Source: Albitalea sp966211955 (GTDB lineage Bacteria > Pseudomonadota > Gammaproteobacteria > Burkholderiales > Burkholderiaceae_C). Taken from it: a DNA stretch of 64,000 bases. Within the stretch, counting starts at the first letter, position 1. Every line of letters begins with the position of its first letter. Made by a program: the position numbers and the translations under genes. The notes beneath the pieces are model-generated. The model was not told where the DNA came from and ran no database searches. It saw nothing but the letters and a program-made list of their open reading frames with translations. Below are positions 24,440 through 32,322 of this stretch, piece after piece. The stretch is taken from NCBI GenBank assembly GCA_966211955.1, contig CBIHOF010000003.1:1-64000 (forward strand), read 5' to 3'.

Positions 24440-25147
24440 TCAGACGCCCAACAATTCCTGCAGCACCGGCAACTTCTCCTGCAGCTGCGCCGCACCGAAC
24501 GACTCCACGATCGTTCCGTGCTCCATCACGTAGAGCTTGTCGGCCAAGGGCGCGGCGAAGCGGAAGTTCTGCTCGACCATCACCACCGTGTAGCCACGGG
24601 CCTTCAGCGTGCGGATCATTCGCGCGAGCGCCTGCACGATCACGGGCGCGAGGCCTTCGGAGATCTCGTCGAGCAAGAGGATGTCCGCGCCCGTGCGCAG
24701 GATGCGGCCCACCGCCAGCATCTGCTGCTCGCCGCCAGACAGGCGCGTGCCCTGGCTGTGCCGGCGCTCCTTGAGGTTGGGGAACATGTCGTAGATCTCG
24801 TCCACGCTCATGCCTGCACCCTTGCCCTTGAGCCGCGGCGGCAGCATCAGGTTCTCTTCGCATGACAGGCTCGCGAAGATGCCGCGCTCTTCGGGGCAGA
24901 AGCCCAGGCCCAGGTGCGCGATGCGGTGGGTGCGCATGTCGACCGTCTCGGTGCCGTGGACCTTGATCGAGCCCTTGCGCGCGCCGACCAGGCCCATGAT
25001 GGCGCGCATGGTCGTCGTGCGCCCTGCCCCGTTGCGTCCGAGCAGCGTCACCACCTCGCCCTTGTTCACCTCGATGTCCACGCCATGCAGGATGTGCGAC
25101 TCGCCGTACCAGGCTTGCAGGCCTTTGATTTCGAGAGCTCTCGTCAT
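24440..25147 (-). CDS. livF: branched-chain-type ABC transporter ATPase (LivF family)
   Basis: 235 residues with the LivF pattern: AWYGESHILHGVDIEVNKGEV, signature LSGGEQQMLAVGRIL, Walker B DILLLDEISEGLAP and the switch His region VVMVEQNF. The P-loop reads GRNGAGRTT, with Arg where the Walker A lysine is expected. The same substitution occurs, as I recall, in some LivF subgroups, so the site may still bind ATP. The ATG shares one base with the livG stop. Confidence 0.9.
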   Translation of the reverse strand: MTRALEIKGLQAWYGESHILHGVDIEVNKGEVVTLLGRNGAGRTTTMRAIMGLVGARKGSIKVHGTETVDMRTHRIAHLGLGFCPEERGIFASLSCEENLMLPPRLKGKGAGMSVDEIYDMFPNLKERRHSQGTRLSGGEQQMLAVGRILRTGADILLLDEISEGLAPVIVQALARMIRTLKARGYTVVMVEQNFRFAAPLADKLYVMEHGTIVESFGAAQLQEKLPVLQELLGV

Positions 25148-25926
25148 CAGTGCGCTCCCACCAGGGCTTCGTCCGCCGAGCCCATGTACGCCTCGATCAC
25201 GCGCGGGTCGCGCGACACCTGGTCGTACTCGCCTTCGGCCAGGATGGCGCCGCGCTGCAGCACGGTGATGCGGTCGGCGATCGACGACACCACCTTCATG
25301 TTGTGCTCGACCATCAGGATGGTGCGGCCCGCGCTCACCTTCTTGATGAGCTGCGTCACGCGGTCCACGTCCTCATGGCCCATGCCCTGCGTGGGTTCGT
25401 CCAGCAGCATCAGCTCCGGGTCCATCGCGAGCGTGGTCGCGATCTCCAGCGCGCGCTTGCGGCCATAGGGCAGGTTCACCGTCTGCGTGTGCGCGAACCG
25501 CGTGAGGTCCACCTCCTCCAGCAGCGCCATTGCGCGCTCGTTGAGCGGCGTGAGCGTCTTCACGCTGCGCCAGAAGTGCATGGCCGTACCGACCTTGCGC
25601 TGCAAGCCCACCCGCACGTTCTCCAGCACGGTGAGGTGCGGGAACACCGCCGAGATCTGGAACGATCGGATGATCCCGCGCCGCGCGATCTGCGCGGGCT
25701 GCTCGCGGGTGATGTCCAGCCCGTTGTAGAGGATCTCGCCCGAGCTCGGCTCGAGGAACTTCGTGAGCAGGTTGAAGCACGTCGTCTTGCCCGCGCCGTT
25801 GGGGCCGATGAGTGCGTGGATGTGGCCGCGCTTGACGGCAAGGTTCACGTCGCTCACCGCGGTGAAGCCCTTGAACTCCTTGGTGAGTCCGCGGGCCTGG
25901 AGGATGGGTTGGCCTTCGTCTGTCAC
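25147..25926 (-). CDS. livG: branched-chain-type ABC transporter ATPase (LivG family)
   Basis: 259 residues. Walker A GPNGAGKTT, the LivG-specific insert GIIRSFQISAVFPHLTVLENV, the signature-like LPYGRKRALEIATTLA and Walker B LMLLDEPTQGM are present, with TILMVEHNM for the switch His. The start is GTG at 25926, whose GTGA overlaps the stop of the upstream binding-protein gene. Longer upstream readings are only the antisense of that gene. It forms a heterodimer with LivF. Confidence 0.9.
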   Translation of the reverse strand: MTDEGQPILQARGLTKEFKGFTAVSDVNLAVKRGHIHALIGPNGAGKTTCFNLLTKFLEPSSGEILYNGLDITREQPAQIARRGIIRSFQISAVFPHLTVLENVRVGLQRKVGTAMHFWRSVKTLTPLNERAMALLEEVDLTRFAHTQTVNLPYGRKRALEIATTLAMDPELMLLDEPTQGMGHEDVDRVTQLIKKVSAGRTILMVEHNMKVVSSIADRITVLQRGAILAEGEYDQVSRDPRVIEAYMGSADEALVGAH

Positions 25927-27062
25927 TTCAACAATTTCCCTGCGCTGCTGATGACCGTCACCTCGACGAAGCGCGAGCCGATGCGGTGGTCCTTGGAGAA
26001 GGCCACGCTCACGCCGCCGAGATCGAATGGGTTGAGGGTTTCGAGTGCCTTGATCACCGACGCGCGCGTCGGATTCGGGCCCGCGCGCTTCAATGCTTCG
26101 ACGAGCACCTTGGCACCGAGGAATTCTTCGAAGTTGGTGTAGTTCACCTCGGCCGTGGGCGCGTACTGCTTCATGAGCTTGTGGAACTCGCGCACCACCG
26201 GCAGCCGCTCTTGATACGGGTACGGCACCACCTGGCTGATGCCCAGGCCCTTGGAGGCTTGCAAGCCCGCGAGCTTCACGAGCTCGGCCGGGTCCACGAC
26301 GGAGATGTTGAAGAGCTGGCCGCCGCCGCCGGCCTCGCGGTAGGCGCGCACGAAGGCCGCGGCCGGCTTGTTGACGGCGATCATGATCACGGCCTGCGCA
26401 TCGGCCTTGAGGATGCTTTGCACCGCTGCCTTCACGTTGTCGGTGTTGCGCTCGTACGGCGCAGCTGCGGCGACCTTGCGTTGGCGCCGTGCCATCGCCG
26501 CCTCCACGCCTTCGAGACCCGCCTTGCCGAAAGCATCGTTCTGGTAGAGCACCGCCACGCGCTGGATGCCTTGCGTGGTGAGCTGCTTGACCATGTGCTC
26601 GGCTTCGTCGGCATAGCCGGCGCGCACATGGAAGATCCACGGGTTGAATGGGCTGCGCAGCGGCTCGCCGCCGGTGTAGGGCGCGACGAGCGCGATGCCG
26701 CCTTGCTCGAGCACCTTGTCCTGCAGCAGCTTGCTGACGTTGGCGGTGCCGGCGAAACCGAAGAGCGCGACCACCTGCGGATCGGCGACGAGGTTCTTCG
26801 TGAGCCGCACCGTCTCATCGACCTTGTAGCCGTCATCGGCGACCACCGTGCGGATCTTCTGGCCATGCACGCCGCCTTGTGCATTGACCGCGTCAAAGCA
26901 CACCTTGCCGCCGAGCACCATCTGCTGGCCGGTGCTCGCAAGCACGCCGGACAAGGGCGCGACCTGGCCGATGACCACGTCCGCGTTCGCTGCCAGCGCA
27001 AAGATTGAGAAAAGAAATCCGATCATGAGCCGCCCCATACGGCTGAGCCAACACTTGTCCAC
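25923..27062 (-). CDS. ABC transporter substrate-binding protein (second, first gene of the operon)
   Basis: 379 residues. A signal peptide (about 1-27, MGRLMIGFLFSIFALAANA) is followed by a type I periplasmic binding fold: VVIGQVAPLSGVLASTGQQ, FGFAGTANVSKLLQDKV, VAVLYQNDAFGKAGLEGVE and NPFDLGGVSVAFSKDHR. The start is GTG at 27062, with AAGGAG five bases before it. It is the promoter-proximal gene, about 44 nt after the predicted sigma-54 start site. It differs clearly in sequence from the other binding protein of the operon. Confidence 0.88.
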   Translation of the reverse strand: MDKCWLSRMGRLMIGFLFSIFALAANADVVIGQVAPLSGVLASTGQQMVLGGKVCFDAVNAQGGVHGQKIRTVVADDGYKVDETVRLTKNLVADPQVVALFGFAGTANVSKLLQDKVLEQGGIALVAPYTGGEPLRSPFNPWIFHVRAGYADEAEHMVKQLTTQGIQRVAVLYQNDAFGKAGLEGVEAAMARRQRKVAAAAPYERNTDNVKAAVQSILKADAQAVIMIAVNKPAAAFVRAYREAGGGGQLFNISVVDPAELVKLAGLQASKGLGISQVVPYPYQERLPVVREFHKLMKQYAPTAEVNYTNFEEFLGAKVLVEALKRAGPNPTRASVIKALETLNPFDLGGVSVAFSKDHRIGSRFVEVTVISSAGKLLK

Positions 27063-27116
27063 GACGTCTCCTTGTTTTCGTCTCACCGACGCCTCGTGGG
27101 CGTGGTGATGCCTTAG

Positions 27117-27133
27117 CGCAAGGCCTGTGCCAC
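27117..27133 (-). promoter_or_regulatory. sigma-54 (-24/-12) promoter
   Basis: On the minus strand the element reads GTGGCACAGGCCTTGCG: TGGCAC and TTGC with the exact 5-bp spacing of the sigma-54 consensus. It lies 54 nt upstream of the GTG of the first operon gene. The same operon encodes a sigma-54 activator, which supports the call. Confidence 0.8.
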
Positions 27134-27199
27134 GGGCCGGTGCGAGACGTAAGTACCTGTCGTGAAAAGGAAAAGCGCTGATTCGCGCGTTTTCGGGGC

Positions 27200-27261
27200 G
27201 TGTCTCAGGAACTGGAATGTGCCCGTTGTCCCGTCAGGGTTCGTACTGAGACACGTCTCAG
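27200..27261. promoter_or_regulatory. upstream activator sites for the sigma-54 activator
   Basis: CTGAGAC-AC-GTCTCAG (27246-27261) is a perfect palindrome. A further copy of the half-site, GTGTCTCAG, lies at 27200-27208. They are about 70-130 bp upstream of the sigma-54 promoter, the usual distance for enhancer sites bound by Fis-type activators. Confidence 0.65.
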
Positions 27262-27318
27262 GATCGGACAGTCAGGTGATTTGCCGGCGTGCATCGCAAA
27301 TGCAATACACTGCGACGC

Positions 27319-27609
27319 ATGAAGACATCCACCCTCCCCTCGGTTCGAGTCGAGCCCGAGCTTCGCGATCAAGTCGAGAGCATCCTTCTTGATGGCGAAA
27401 GCCTCTCCGAATTCGTGGAGGCATCGGTGCGCGACAGTGTGAATCGTCGACTTGCCCAGGCCGAGTTTGTGAAACGGGGACTGAAGTCCTTGCAGGACGC
27501 AAAGAAGACCGGCGAATACGTCAGCGTCGATTCGATGGTTCAAAACTTGAAAGCGCGGCTTGCCAAGGCTCGGGCTCAAAAGGCCCGCAGCAAGCGCAGC
27601 GCCGGATGA
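27319..27609 (+). CDS. antitoxin, YlcI/YnfO or ParD-like
   Basis: 96 residues. The N-terminal ribbon-helix-helix-like segment PSVRVEPELRDQVESILLDGESLSEFVEASVRDSV is followed by a basic tail (LKARLAKARAQKARSKRSAG). This matches the small antitoxins paired with RelE/ParE toxins. It overlaps the toxin gene by 4 nt (ATGA). The start at 27319 is preferred over an in-frame ATG at 27289 because of conserved length. No good ribosome site is visible. Confidence 0.75.
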   Translation: MKTSTLPSVRVEPELRDQVESILLDGESLSEFVEASVRDSVNRRLAQAEFVKRGLKSLQDAKKTGEYVSVDSMVQNLKARLAKARAQKARSKRSAG

Positions 27610-27923
27610 GTTATTCCGTCAAGCTCACCAAGGCGGCCGAAAAGGATCTCGAGGAACTCTTCGACTTCATCGTCGAACGCGAACTCGCGCGAGACGATGG
27701 CGACTTCGATCTGGCCGATTTGGCGATCGCGGCCGGCGTCGGGTCGATGTCTGTGCTTGAGCGATCCCCATTCACTTGCAGAAAGGCCACCGGCAGTCCG
27801 TTCCTGCGTGAGCTGATCATTCCATTCGGTGCGACGGGTTATGTCGCGCTGTTCGAGATCGCGGACGAATCAAACGTCATCGTCCTCGCGGTGAGGCACC
27901 AGCGAGAAGACGACTATCACTGA
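27606..27923 (+). CDS. RelE/ParE family toxin
   Basis: 105 residues. It starts MSYSVKLTKAAEKDLEELFDFI, has FLRELIIPFGATGYVALFEI in the middle, and ends VIVLAVRHQREDDYH, which is the ParE/RelE fold including the usual terminal VL.VRH..E.DY. Toxins of this family block gyrase or cleave mRNA, depending on the subtype. Coupled to the upstream antitoxin. The module lies between the sigma-54 operon control region and unrelated genes. Confidence 0.85.
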   Translation: MSYSVKLTKAAEKDLEELFDFIVERELARDDGDFDLADLAIAAGVGSMSVLERSPFTCRKATGSPFLRELIIPFGATGYVALFEIADESNVIVLAVRHQREDDYH

Positions 27924-27946
27924 ACGATTGCTTGTTCGAGTTCGGT

Positions 27947-28309
27947 TCAAAACGGCCCGGGCAATGCCTTCAGCCCGAGCCACACCGCGCCGATCACCGC
28001 ATTCACCGGGACGCTGAGCGCGCTCGGAACGTAGAACAGCGCTGACAAGGCAGGTGCGCCGAGGATCATCTCGATCAATCCACCGATGGCATACAGCATC
28101 ACGCCGCACCACAGCCAGCGGCGCATGTAGGTGAGCAGCCAGTGGGCTTGCGATTGGTTGTGGCGCCAGGCGGCGGCGCGTTCGAGCAGGTTGCCGCGAG
28201 AGACATCGCGGAAGAGCCAGCCGAAGAAGAAGTAGCGGTACAGCAGAGTGCGAAAGCTCAGCTCAGGCAATCGCCGTTGCTCGCGCAGTGGGTCTTGGAC
28301 ATGCTCCAT
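27947..28309 (-). CDS. small membrane protein of unknown function
   Basis: 120 residues. A basic, aromatic-rich N-terminal half (FRTLLYRYFFFGWLFRDVSRG, WRHNQSQAHWLLTYMRRW) is followed by two hydrophobic segments (about 70-86 and 90-115). AGGAG precedes the ATG. I do not recognise a family. It converges with the ParE toxin gene. Confidence 0.6.
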   Translation of the reverse strand: MEHVQDPLREQRRLPELSFRTLLYRYFFFGWLFRDVSRGNLLERAAAWRHNQSQAHWLLTYMRRWLWCGVMLYAIGGLIEMILGAPALSALFYVPSALSVPVNAVIGAVWLGLKALPGPF

Positions 28310-28452
28310 GCGTCGTCACTCCTGCTTTTCCCGCCTGCCGCTCTTGATCTGCAGGGTATAGGGAAGACCATCGCAGAGCGCAATCGTTCCCGCAATGGGA
28401 GTGAGGGACGTGGGGTCACCAGCGTCACCGGCTCAGGGGCCGGCGGCGCTCC

Positions 28453-28662
28453 TCAGTCTTCGGACGCCACATCCTCGCTGTCGTCGACCTCGTGATCGAA
28501 GGCATCGGTGTCGGACGGCTTGGCGACGAGCGGCTTGTCCAGCGGCTTGCACACGCGGCGTTGCAGGCGGCTCAGGCGATCGGAATGCTGCATGGCTTGC
28601 AGCACCTCGTCCGGGTTCATCATGAGCGCGAACGGGTTGGAAACCAAAAGCGACTTGTCCAT
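28453..28662 (-). CDS. small conserved hypothetical protein
   Basis: 69 residues, starting MDKSLLVSNPFALMMNPDEVLQAM, with a basic middle (RLSRLQRRVCKPLDKPL) and a strongly acidic tail (DAFDHEVDDSEDVASED). The start has AGGAG upstream. Short proteins with this NPFALMMNP.EVL opening are, as I recall, common in Burkholderiales. No function is known to me. Confidence 0.65.
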   Translation of the reverse strand: MDKSLLVSNPFALMMNPDEVLQAMQHSDRLSRLQRRVCKPLDKPLVAKPSDTDAFDHEVDDSEDVASED

Positions 28663-28780
28663 GTCCGAATCTCCTGCACGGCAAACAGCCGATGTGAGGA
28701 ACTGTAGACCTCGCTCTCCATTTGCATCAGTCGGGGCCGCGCCAAAGAACGTGTCAGAAGTCGCCTGACAACGGCTTACG

Positions 28781-29425
28781 TCAGCGTTGAGCGTGCTCCA
28801 AGCGTGCAACCAATGCCTCCCGCTTGGCGAGCTTCGCGAAATCGACCGCGCTCAGCCCGCGGTCATTGCGAATGCGAGGGTCTGCGCCGCGCTGCAGCAA
28901 AAGATCGACACTCGATTCAGCGCCGTACTGCGCCGCCATCATCAGGGGCGTGGACCCGTTGGGCGACCGGGCGTCGATGGGTGCGCCCTTGTCGAGCAGC
29001 AGCTTGACGGTCGACGTGTCCGGGCCTGTGGCTGCGTAGTGAATGGGCGACCAGCCCTGCTTGACGATGCTCGCGCCGCGATCGATGAGGCGCTGCGACC
29101 AGTCTGCATGGCCCTTGAGCGCAGCCATCATCAGCGCTGATTCACCAACGTCGTTGAGCGCGTTGACGTCGAGGTTGGGAGCCTTGAGCAGCACCTCGGC
29201 CGCGTCGAACGCGCCGCCGCGCAGCGCAAGGATGAGGCCGGTCTGGCCCTTGGGGTCGCGCGAATTGGGGTCGAAACCACGTTGGATGAGTGTGTGAACG
29301 ACAGTGGCGTCGTTCACCTCGATGGCTCGGAAAAAGTCTTCGTACGATCCAGCGAAAGCGTTAGAAACTCCAGTAAAAACAAGCAGATAGAGAAGTTTTC
29401 TCATCTGATTTCTAAACATGATCAT
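28781..29425 (-). CDS. exported ankyrin-repeat protein
   Basis: 214 residues. After a signal peptide (about 1-27, LLYLLVFTGVSNAFAG) come about five ankyrin repeats (DPKGQTGLILALRGGAFDAAEVLL, VGESALMMAALKGHADW, PNGSTPLMMAAQYGAESSVDLLLQRGADP and others). Such proteins are predicted periplasmic interaction modules. It begins 2 nt after the tatD stop, so it is probably cotranscribed. The 5' end of the gene is noticeably more AT-rich than its surroundings. ATG 29419 is an alternative start. Confidence 0.82.
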   Translation of the reverse strand: MIMFRNQMRKLLYLLVFTGVSNAFAGSYEDFFRAIEVNDATVVHTLIQRGFDPNSRDPKGQTGLILALRGGAFDAAEVLLKAPNLDVNALNDVGESALMMAALKGHADWSQRLIDRGASIVKQGWSPIHYAATGPDTSTVKLLLDKGAPIDARSPNGSTPLMMAAQYGAESSVDLLLQRGADPRIRNDRGLSAVDFAKLAKREALVARLEHAQR

Positions 29426-29427
29426 CA

Positions 29428-30219
29428 CTACCCCTGCATCCCGACGGGAACACCGAACAAAACCTCGAAATTGCTCGAAGTTTGCTGCGCAACTTGTTGC
29501 ACCGAAATACTTTTTAGCTCCGCAATCTGCTTGGCAACATAAGGAACGTAGGCCGGCGAGTTCGTCTTGCCGCGAAACGGCACCGGCGCGAGGTACGGGC
29601 TGTCCGTCTCGATCAGGCAGCGGTCCAACGGCACGAAGCGGGCCACTTCTCGCAGATCCGCAGCAGTCTTGAAGGTCAGGATGCCACTGAAGGAGATCAT
29701 GAAACCCAGGTCCAGCGCCGCACGGGCGACGTCCATGGTCTCGGTGAAGCAATGGAAAACACCGAAGGACTCACCCCCGCCTTCTTCGCGCAAAACAGCC
29801 AGCGTGTCTTCCGAAGCGCTGCGGGTGTGGATGACGAGCGGCTTCCTCGTGGCCCGCCCCGCGCGAATGTGGACGCGGAAGCGCTCGCGCTGCCATTCCA
29901 TGTCCGCGATGCTGCGGCCGTTCAGGCGGTAGTAGTCGAGGCCGGTTTCGCCGATGGCGACGACCTTGGGGCGCGCTGCCAGGGTGACCAGGTCATCCAG
30001 CGACGGCTCGCGAACGTCCTCGTTGTCGGGATGCACACCGACGCTCGCCCAGAAGTTGGGAAAGCGCGTGGCCAGGCCGTGGACATCGTCGAACTCCTCC
30101 AGCGTCGTGCAGATGCACAGCGCCCGATCGACATCGGCGGCCGCCATGTCGGCGCGGATGTCATCGATGCGTGCGGAGAGTTCGGGGAAGGAGAGGTGGC
30201 AGTGGGAGTCGACGTACAT
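29428..30219 (-). CDS. tatD: TatD-family metal-dependent hydrolase
   Basis: 263 residues. The metallo-hydrolase motifs are in place: DSHCHL (HxH), GVHPDNE, the bridging Glu in AIGETGLDYY, VIHTR, HCFTE and LIETDSPYLAP. The family comprises cytoplasmic Mg-dependent DNases and D-aminoacyl-related hydrolases. Here it belongs to the conserved Burkholderiales block with pilZ, holB, tmk and mltG on the same strand. Confidence 0.92.
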   Translation of the reverse strand: MYVDSHCHLSFPELSARIDDIRADMAAADVDRALCICTTLEEFDDVHGLATRFPNFWASVGVHPDNEDVREPSLDDLVTLAARPKVVAIGETGLDYYRLNGRSIADMEWQRERFRVHIRAGRATRKPLVIHTRSASEDTLAVLREEGGGESFGVFHCFTETMDVARAALDLGFMISFSGILTFKTAADLREVARFVPLDRCLIETDSPYLAPVPFRGKTNSPAYVPYVAKQIAELKSISVQQVAQQTSSNFEVLFGVPVGMQG

Positions 30220-30270
30220 CGGGCGATGGTAGACGCAAGGCGCGCCCTCCTCGCCGCTTTGCCAAGCCCG

Positions 30271-30663
30271 CTAGATCGTCTGCGTCGGCTTGGACGACGA
30301 GATGGACGTGCCGAGGAATTCCTCGATCTTCAGCTTGAGGACGCGCGTCTTGTCGTCATTGGGAAAGCGCACGCCCACGCCTTGCGTGCGGCCGGCCGAG
30401 GCGTTGGCCGGGGTGATCCATGCCACCTTGCCTGCCACCGGGTAGCGCTGCGCGTCATCGGGCAGCGAGAGCAGCAGGTAGATGTCTTCGCCCAGCTTGT
30501 ACTCACGCGTCGTCGGCACGAAGAGGCCGCCTTCGGTGAACAGTGGGATGTAGGCGGCGTACAGCGCGCCCTTCTCGCGAAAGACCAGCTGGATCACGCT
30601 CGGACGTGCCGCGGATGCCGCAGGTGCGGTCGGCAGGACGTTGCGCGGGATCGGGTCGTTCAT
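30271..30663 (-). CDS. pilZ: PilZ-domain protein
   Basis: 130 residues. RPSVIQLVFREKGALYAAYIPLFTEGGLFVPTTREYKLG and VAGKVAWITPANASAGRTQGVGVRF match the short PilZ protein required for type IV pilus biogenesis. The canonical c-di-GMP-binding RxxxR and D/NxSxxG motifs are absent, as in PilZ itself. It lies between holB and tatD, its standard place in this order. Confidence 0.88.
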   Translation of the reverse strand: MNDPIPRNVLPTAPAASAARPSVIQLVFREKGALYAAYIPLFTEGGLFVPTTREYKLGEDIYLLLSLPDDAQRYPVAGKVAWITPANASAGRTQGVGVRFPNDDKTRVLKLKIEEFLGTSISSSKPTQTI

Positions 30664-30703
30664 GGCGGGCCAGTGTAGCGAATGGGGTTGCGGCAAAGGG
30701 GCA

Positions 30704-31717
30704 TCAGGGGCGAGGAGCGAGCGCCGTGCGTGCCTGTTGCGTGAGAGATTCCACCAACAAACCGGCGTTCCACGGATGTTCTGCCTGTCGTGCAATCCGA
30801 CCGAGTTCGCGCGACCACGCGGTGAGCGTAGGCAAGGCCGCGGCCGTGTTCAAGGACGAGGCCGGAAAGTAGCGTGGTTCCCCACCCGCGGCGAGGCGCA
30901 TTGCGTCGTGGCAGAGCTTTTGAAGCATGTCCACGACGCGTGGCAGCGGCCAGCTGGCGAGCGTGCCGACGTCACCGCGAGCCAGTTGCTTGGGCAAGCC
31001 CAGCCACAGTCGCGCGTCGATGCCTTCATGCACCCAGTCCAGCACATCTTGCGGCTGGCCCCCGGTGGCCGCGAGCAGCACCTCGGGCTGGGTGATCGAT
31101 TGGTCTGCCAACCATTTCACGGCCAGTGCCGTGTCCGGCAGGGTCAGCGCTACGGCCTGGCAGCGGCTGCGGATGGTGGGCAGCAGCGCATCGGGTGCTG
31201 AACAGCTCAGAAGCAGGCGCGCATCGCCGGGCGGCTCCTCCAGTGTCTTCAGCAAGGCGTTGGCCGACACGCCGTTCATGCGTTCGGCCGGGTGGATGAC
31301 CACGACCTTGCCTCGGCCGCGCGCCGATGTCGTCTGCGCGAAGCCGATGGCCTGGCGAATCTCGTCGACGCGGATTTCCTTGCTGGGCTTGCGCTTGCCG
31401 GCCTTGTCGTCGGATGCACCATCGTCGTCCGAACCCCAACCCAGAGGCTCGCGCAGGGCTTCAGGCAGGAGCACCAGCAGGTCGGGATGCGAATGGGCCT
31501 GCACGAGCTTGCAGCTGGCGCAGGTGCCGCAGGGTTTGCGGTGCGATGCATCGGCCGTTTCGCACAACCAGGCCTGGGCGAGCGTGAGCGTCAGGTCCCA
31601 CTGCCCCACCCCTTGCGGGCCGTGGATGAGCAAGGCGTGGGCGCGCTGCGTGGCCAGCGCATGCGTGAGCGGCGCCTCCAGCCAGGGCAGCGGCAGCAGG
31701 CCGTCGGGGCCTACCAC
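30704..31717 (-). CDS. holB: DNA polymerase III subunit delta'
   Basis: 337 residues. N-terminal AAA+-like domain with degenerate P-loop GPQGVGQWD, a zinc finger C-x8-C-x2-C-x2-C (CETADASHRKPCGTCASC), and AERMNGVSANALLKTLEEPP, where the SRC segment follows (TIRSRCQ). This is the clamp-loader delta' stator. An acidic insert (GSDDDGASDDKAG) lies at about 92-105. The start overlaps the tmk end by 7 nt. Confidence 0.92.
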   Translation of the reverse strand: MVGPDGLLPLPWLEAPLTHALATQRAHALLIHGPQGVGQWDLTLTLAQAWLCETADASHRKPCGTCASCKLVQAHSHPDLLVLLPEALREPLGWGSDDDGASDDKAGKRKPSKEIRVDEIRQAIGFAQTTSARGRGKVVVIHPAERMNGVSANALLKTLEEPPGDARLLLSCSAPDALLPTIRSRCQAVALTLPDTALAVKWLADQSITQPEVLLAATGGQPQDVLDWVHEGIDARLWLGLPKQLARGDVGTLASWPLPRVVDMLQKLCHDAMRLAAGGEPRYFPASSLNTAAALPTLTAWSRELGRIARQAEHPWNAGLLVESLTQQARTALAPRP

Positions 31718-32322
31718 TGCCGGCTCTCCAGCGCAGCGGCAATTTGCCCGGACACGCGCTCCTTCGACAACGAGGCGTCGATGCGCACGATGCGGTGCGG
31801 CGCGACCTTGGCGCGCGCTTCGTACCCGCCGCGCACGCGCTCGAAGAAATCCACCGCCTGTTGCTCGAAGCGGTCCGGCTCGCGCGCGGCGGCGCGCCGT
31901 TGCGCAGCCATCGCGGCAGGCAGGTCGAACCAGATCGTGAGGTCGGGCTGCAGGTGGCCGTGCACCCAGTGCTCGAGTTGACTGAGCACGGCAAGGTCAA
32001 AGCCGCGGCCGGCGCCTTGGTACGCAAAAGTCGCGTCGGTGAAGCGATCACACAGCACCGTGTCACCACGGGCCAGCGCCGGCACGATCACCTGCTGCAG
32101 GTGGTCGCGCCGCGCCGCAAACACCAGCAGCGCCTCGGTCAGCGCATCCATGGGCGAGTGCAGCACCAGCTCGCGCAGCTTCTCGGCGAGCTCGGTGCCG
32201 CCCGGCTCTCGCGTGCACAGCACCGTGGCGCCACCATCGCGCAGGCGCTGCGCCACGGCATCGATGTGCGTGGACTTGCCCGCGCCGTCGATGCCCTCGA
32301 AGCTGATGAAGCGCGCTGGCAT
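31711..32322 (-). CDS. tmk: thymidylate kinase
   Basis: 203 residues. P-loop FEGIDGAGKSTH, DR.TDATFAYQGAGRGFD, and the lid region AAQRRAAAREPDRFEQQ identify dTMP kinase, which makes dTDP for DNA synthesis. The ATG shares one base with the mltG stop codon. Confidence 0.95.
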   Translation of the reverse strand: MPARFISFEGIDGAGKSTHIDAVAQRLRDGGATVLCTREPGGTELAEKLRELVLHSPMDALTEALLVFAARRDHLQQVIVPALARGDTVLCDRFTDATFAYQGAGRGFDLAVLSQLEHWVHGHLQPDLTIWFDLPAAMAAQRRAAAREPDRFEQQAVDFFERVRGGYEARAKVAPHRIVRIDASLSKERVSGQIAAALESRQW

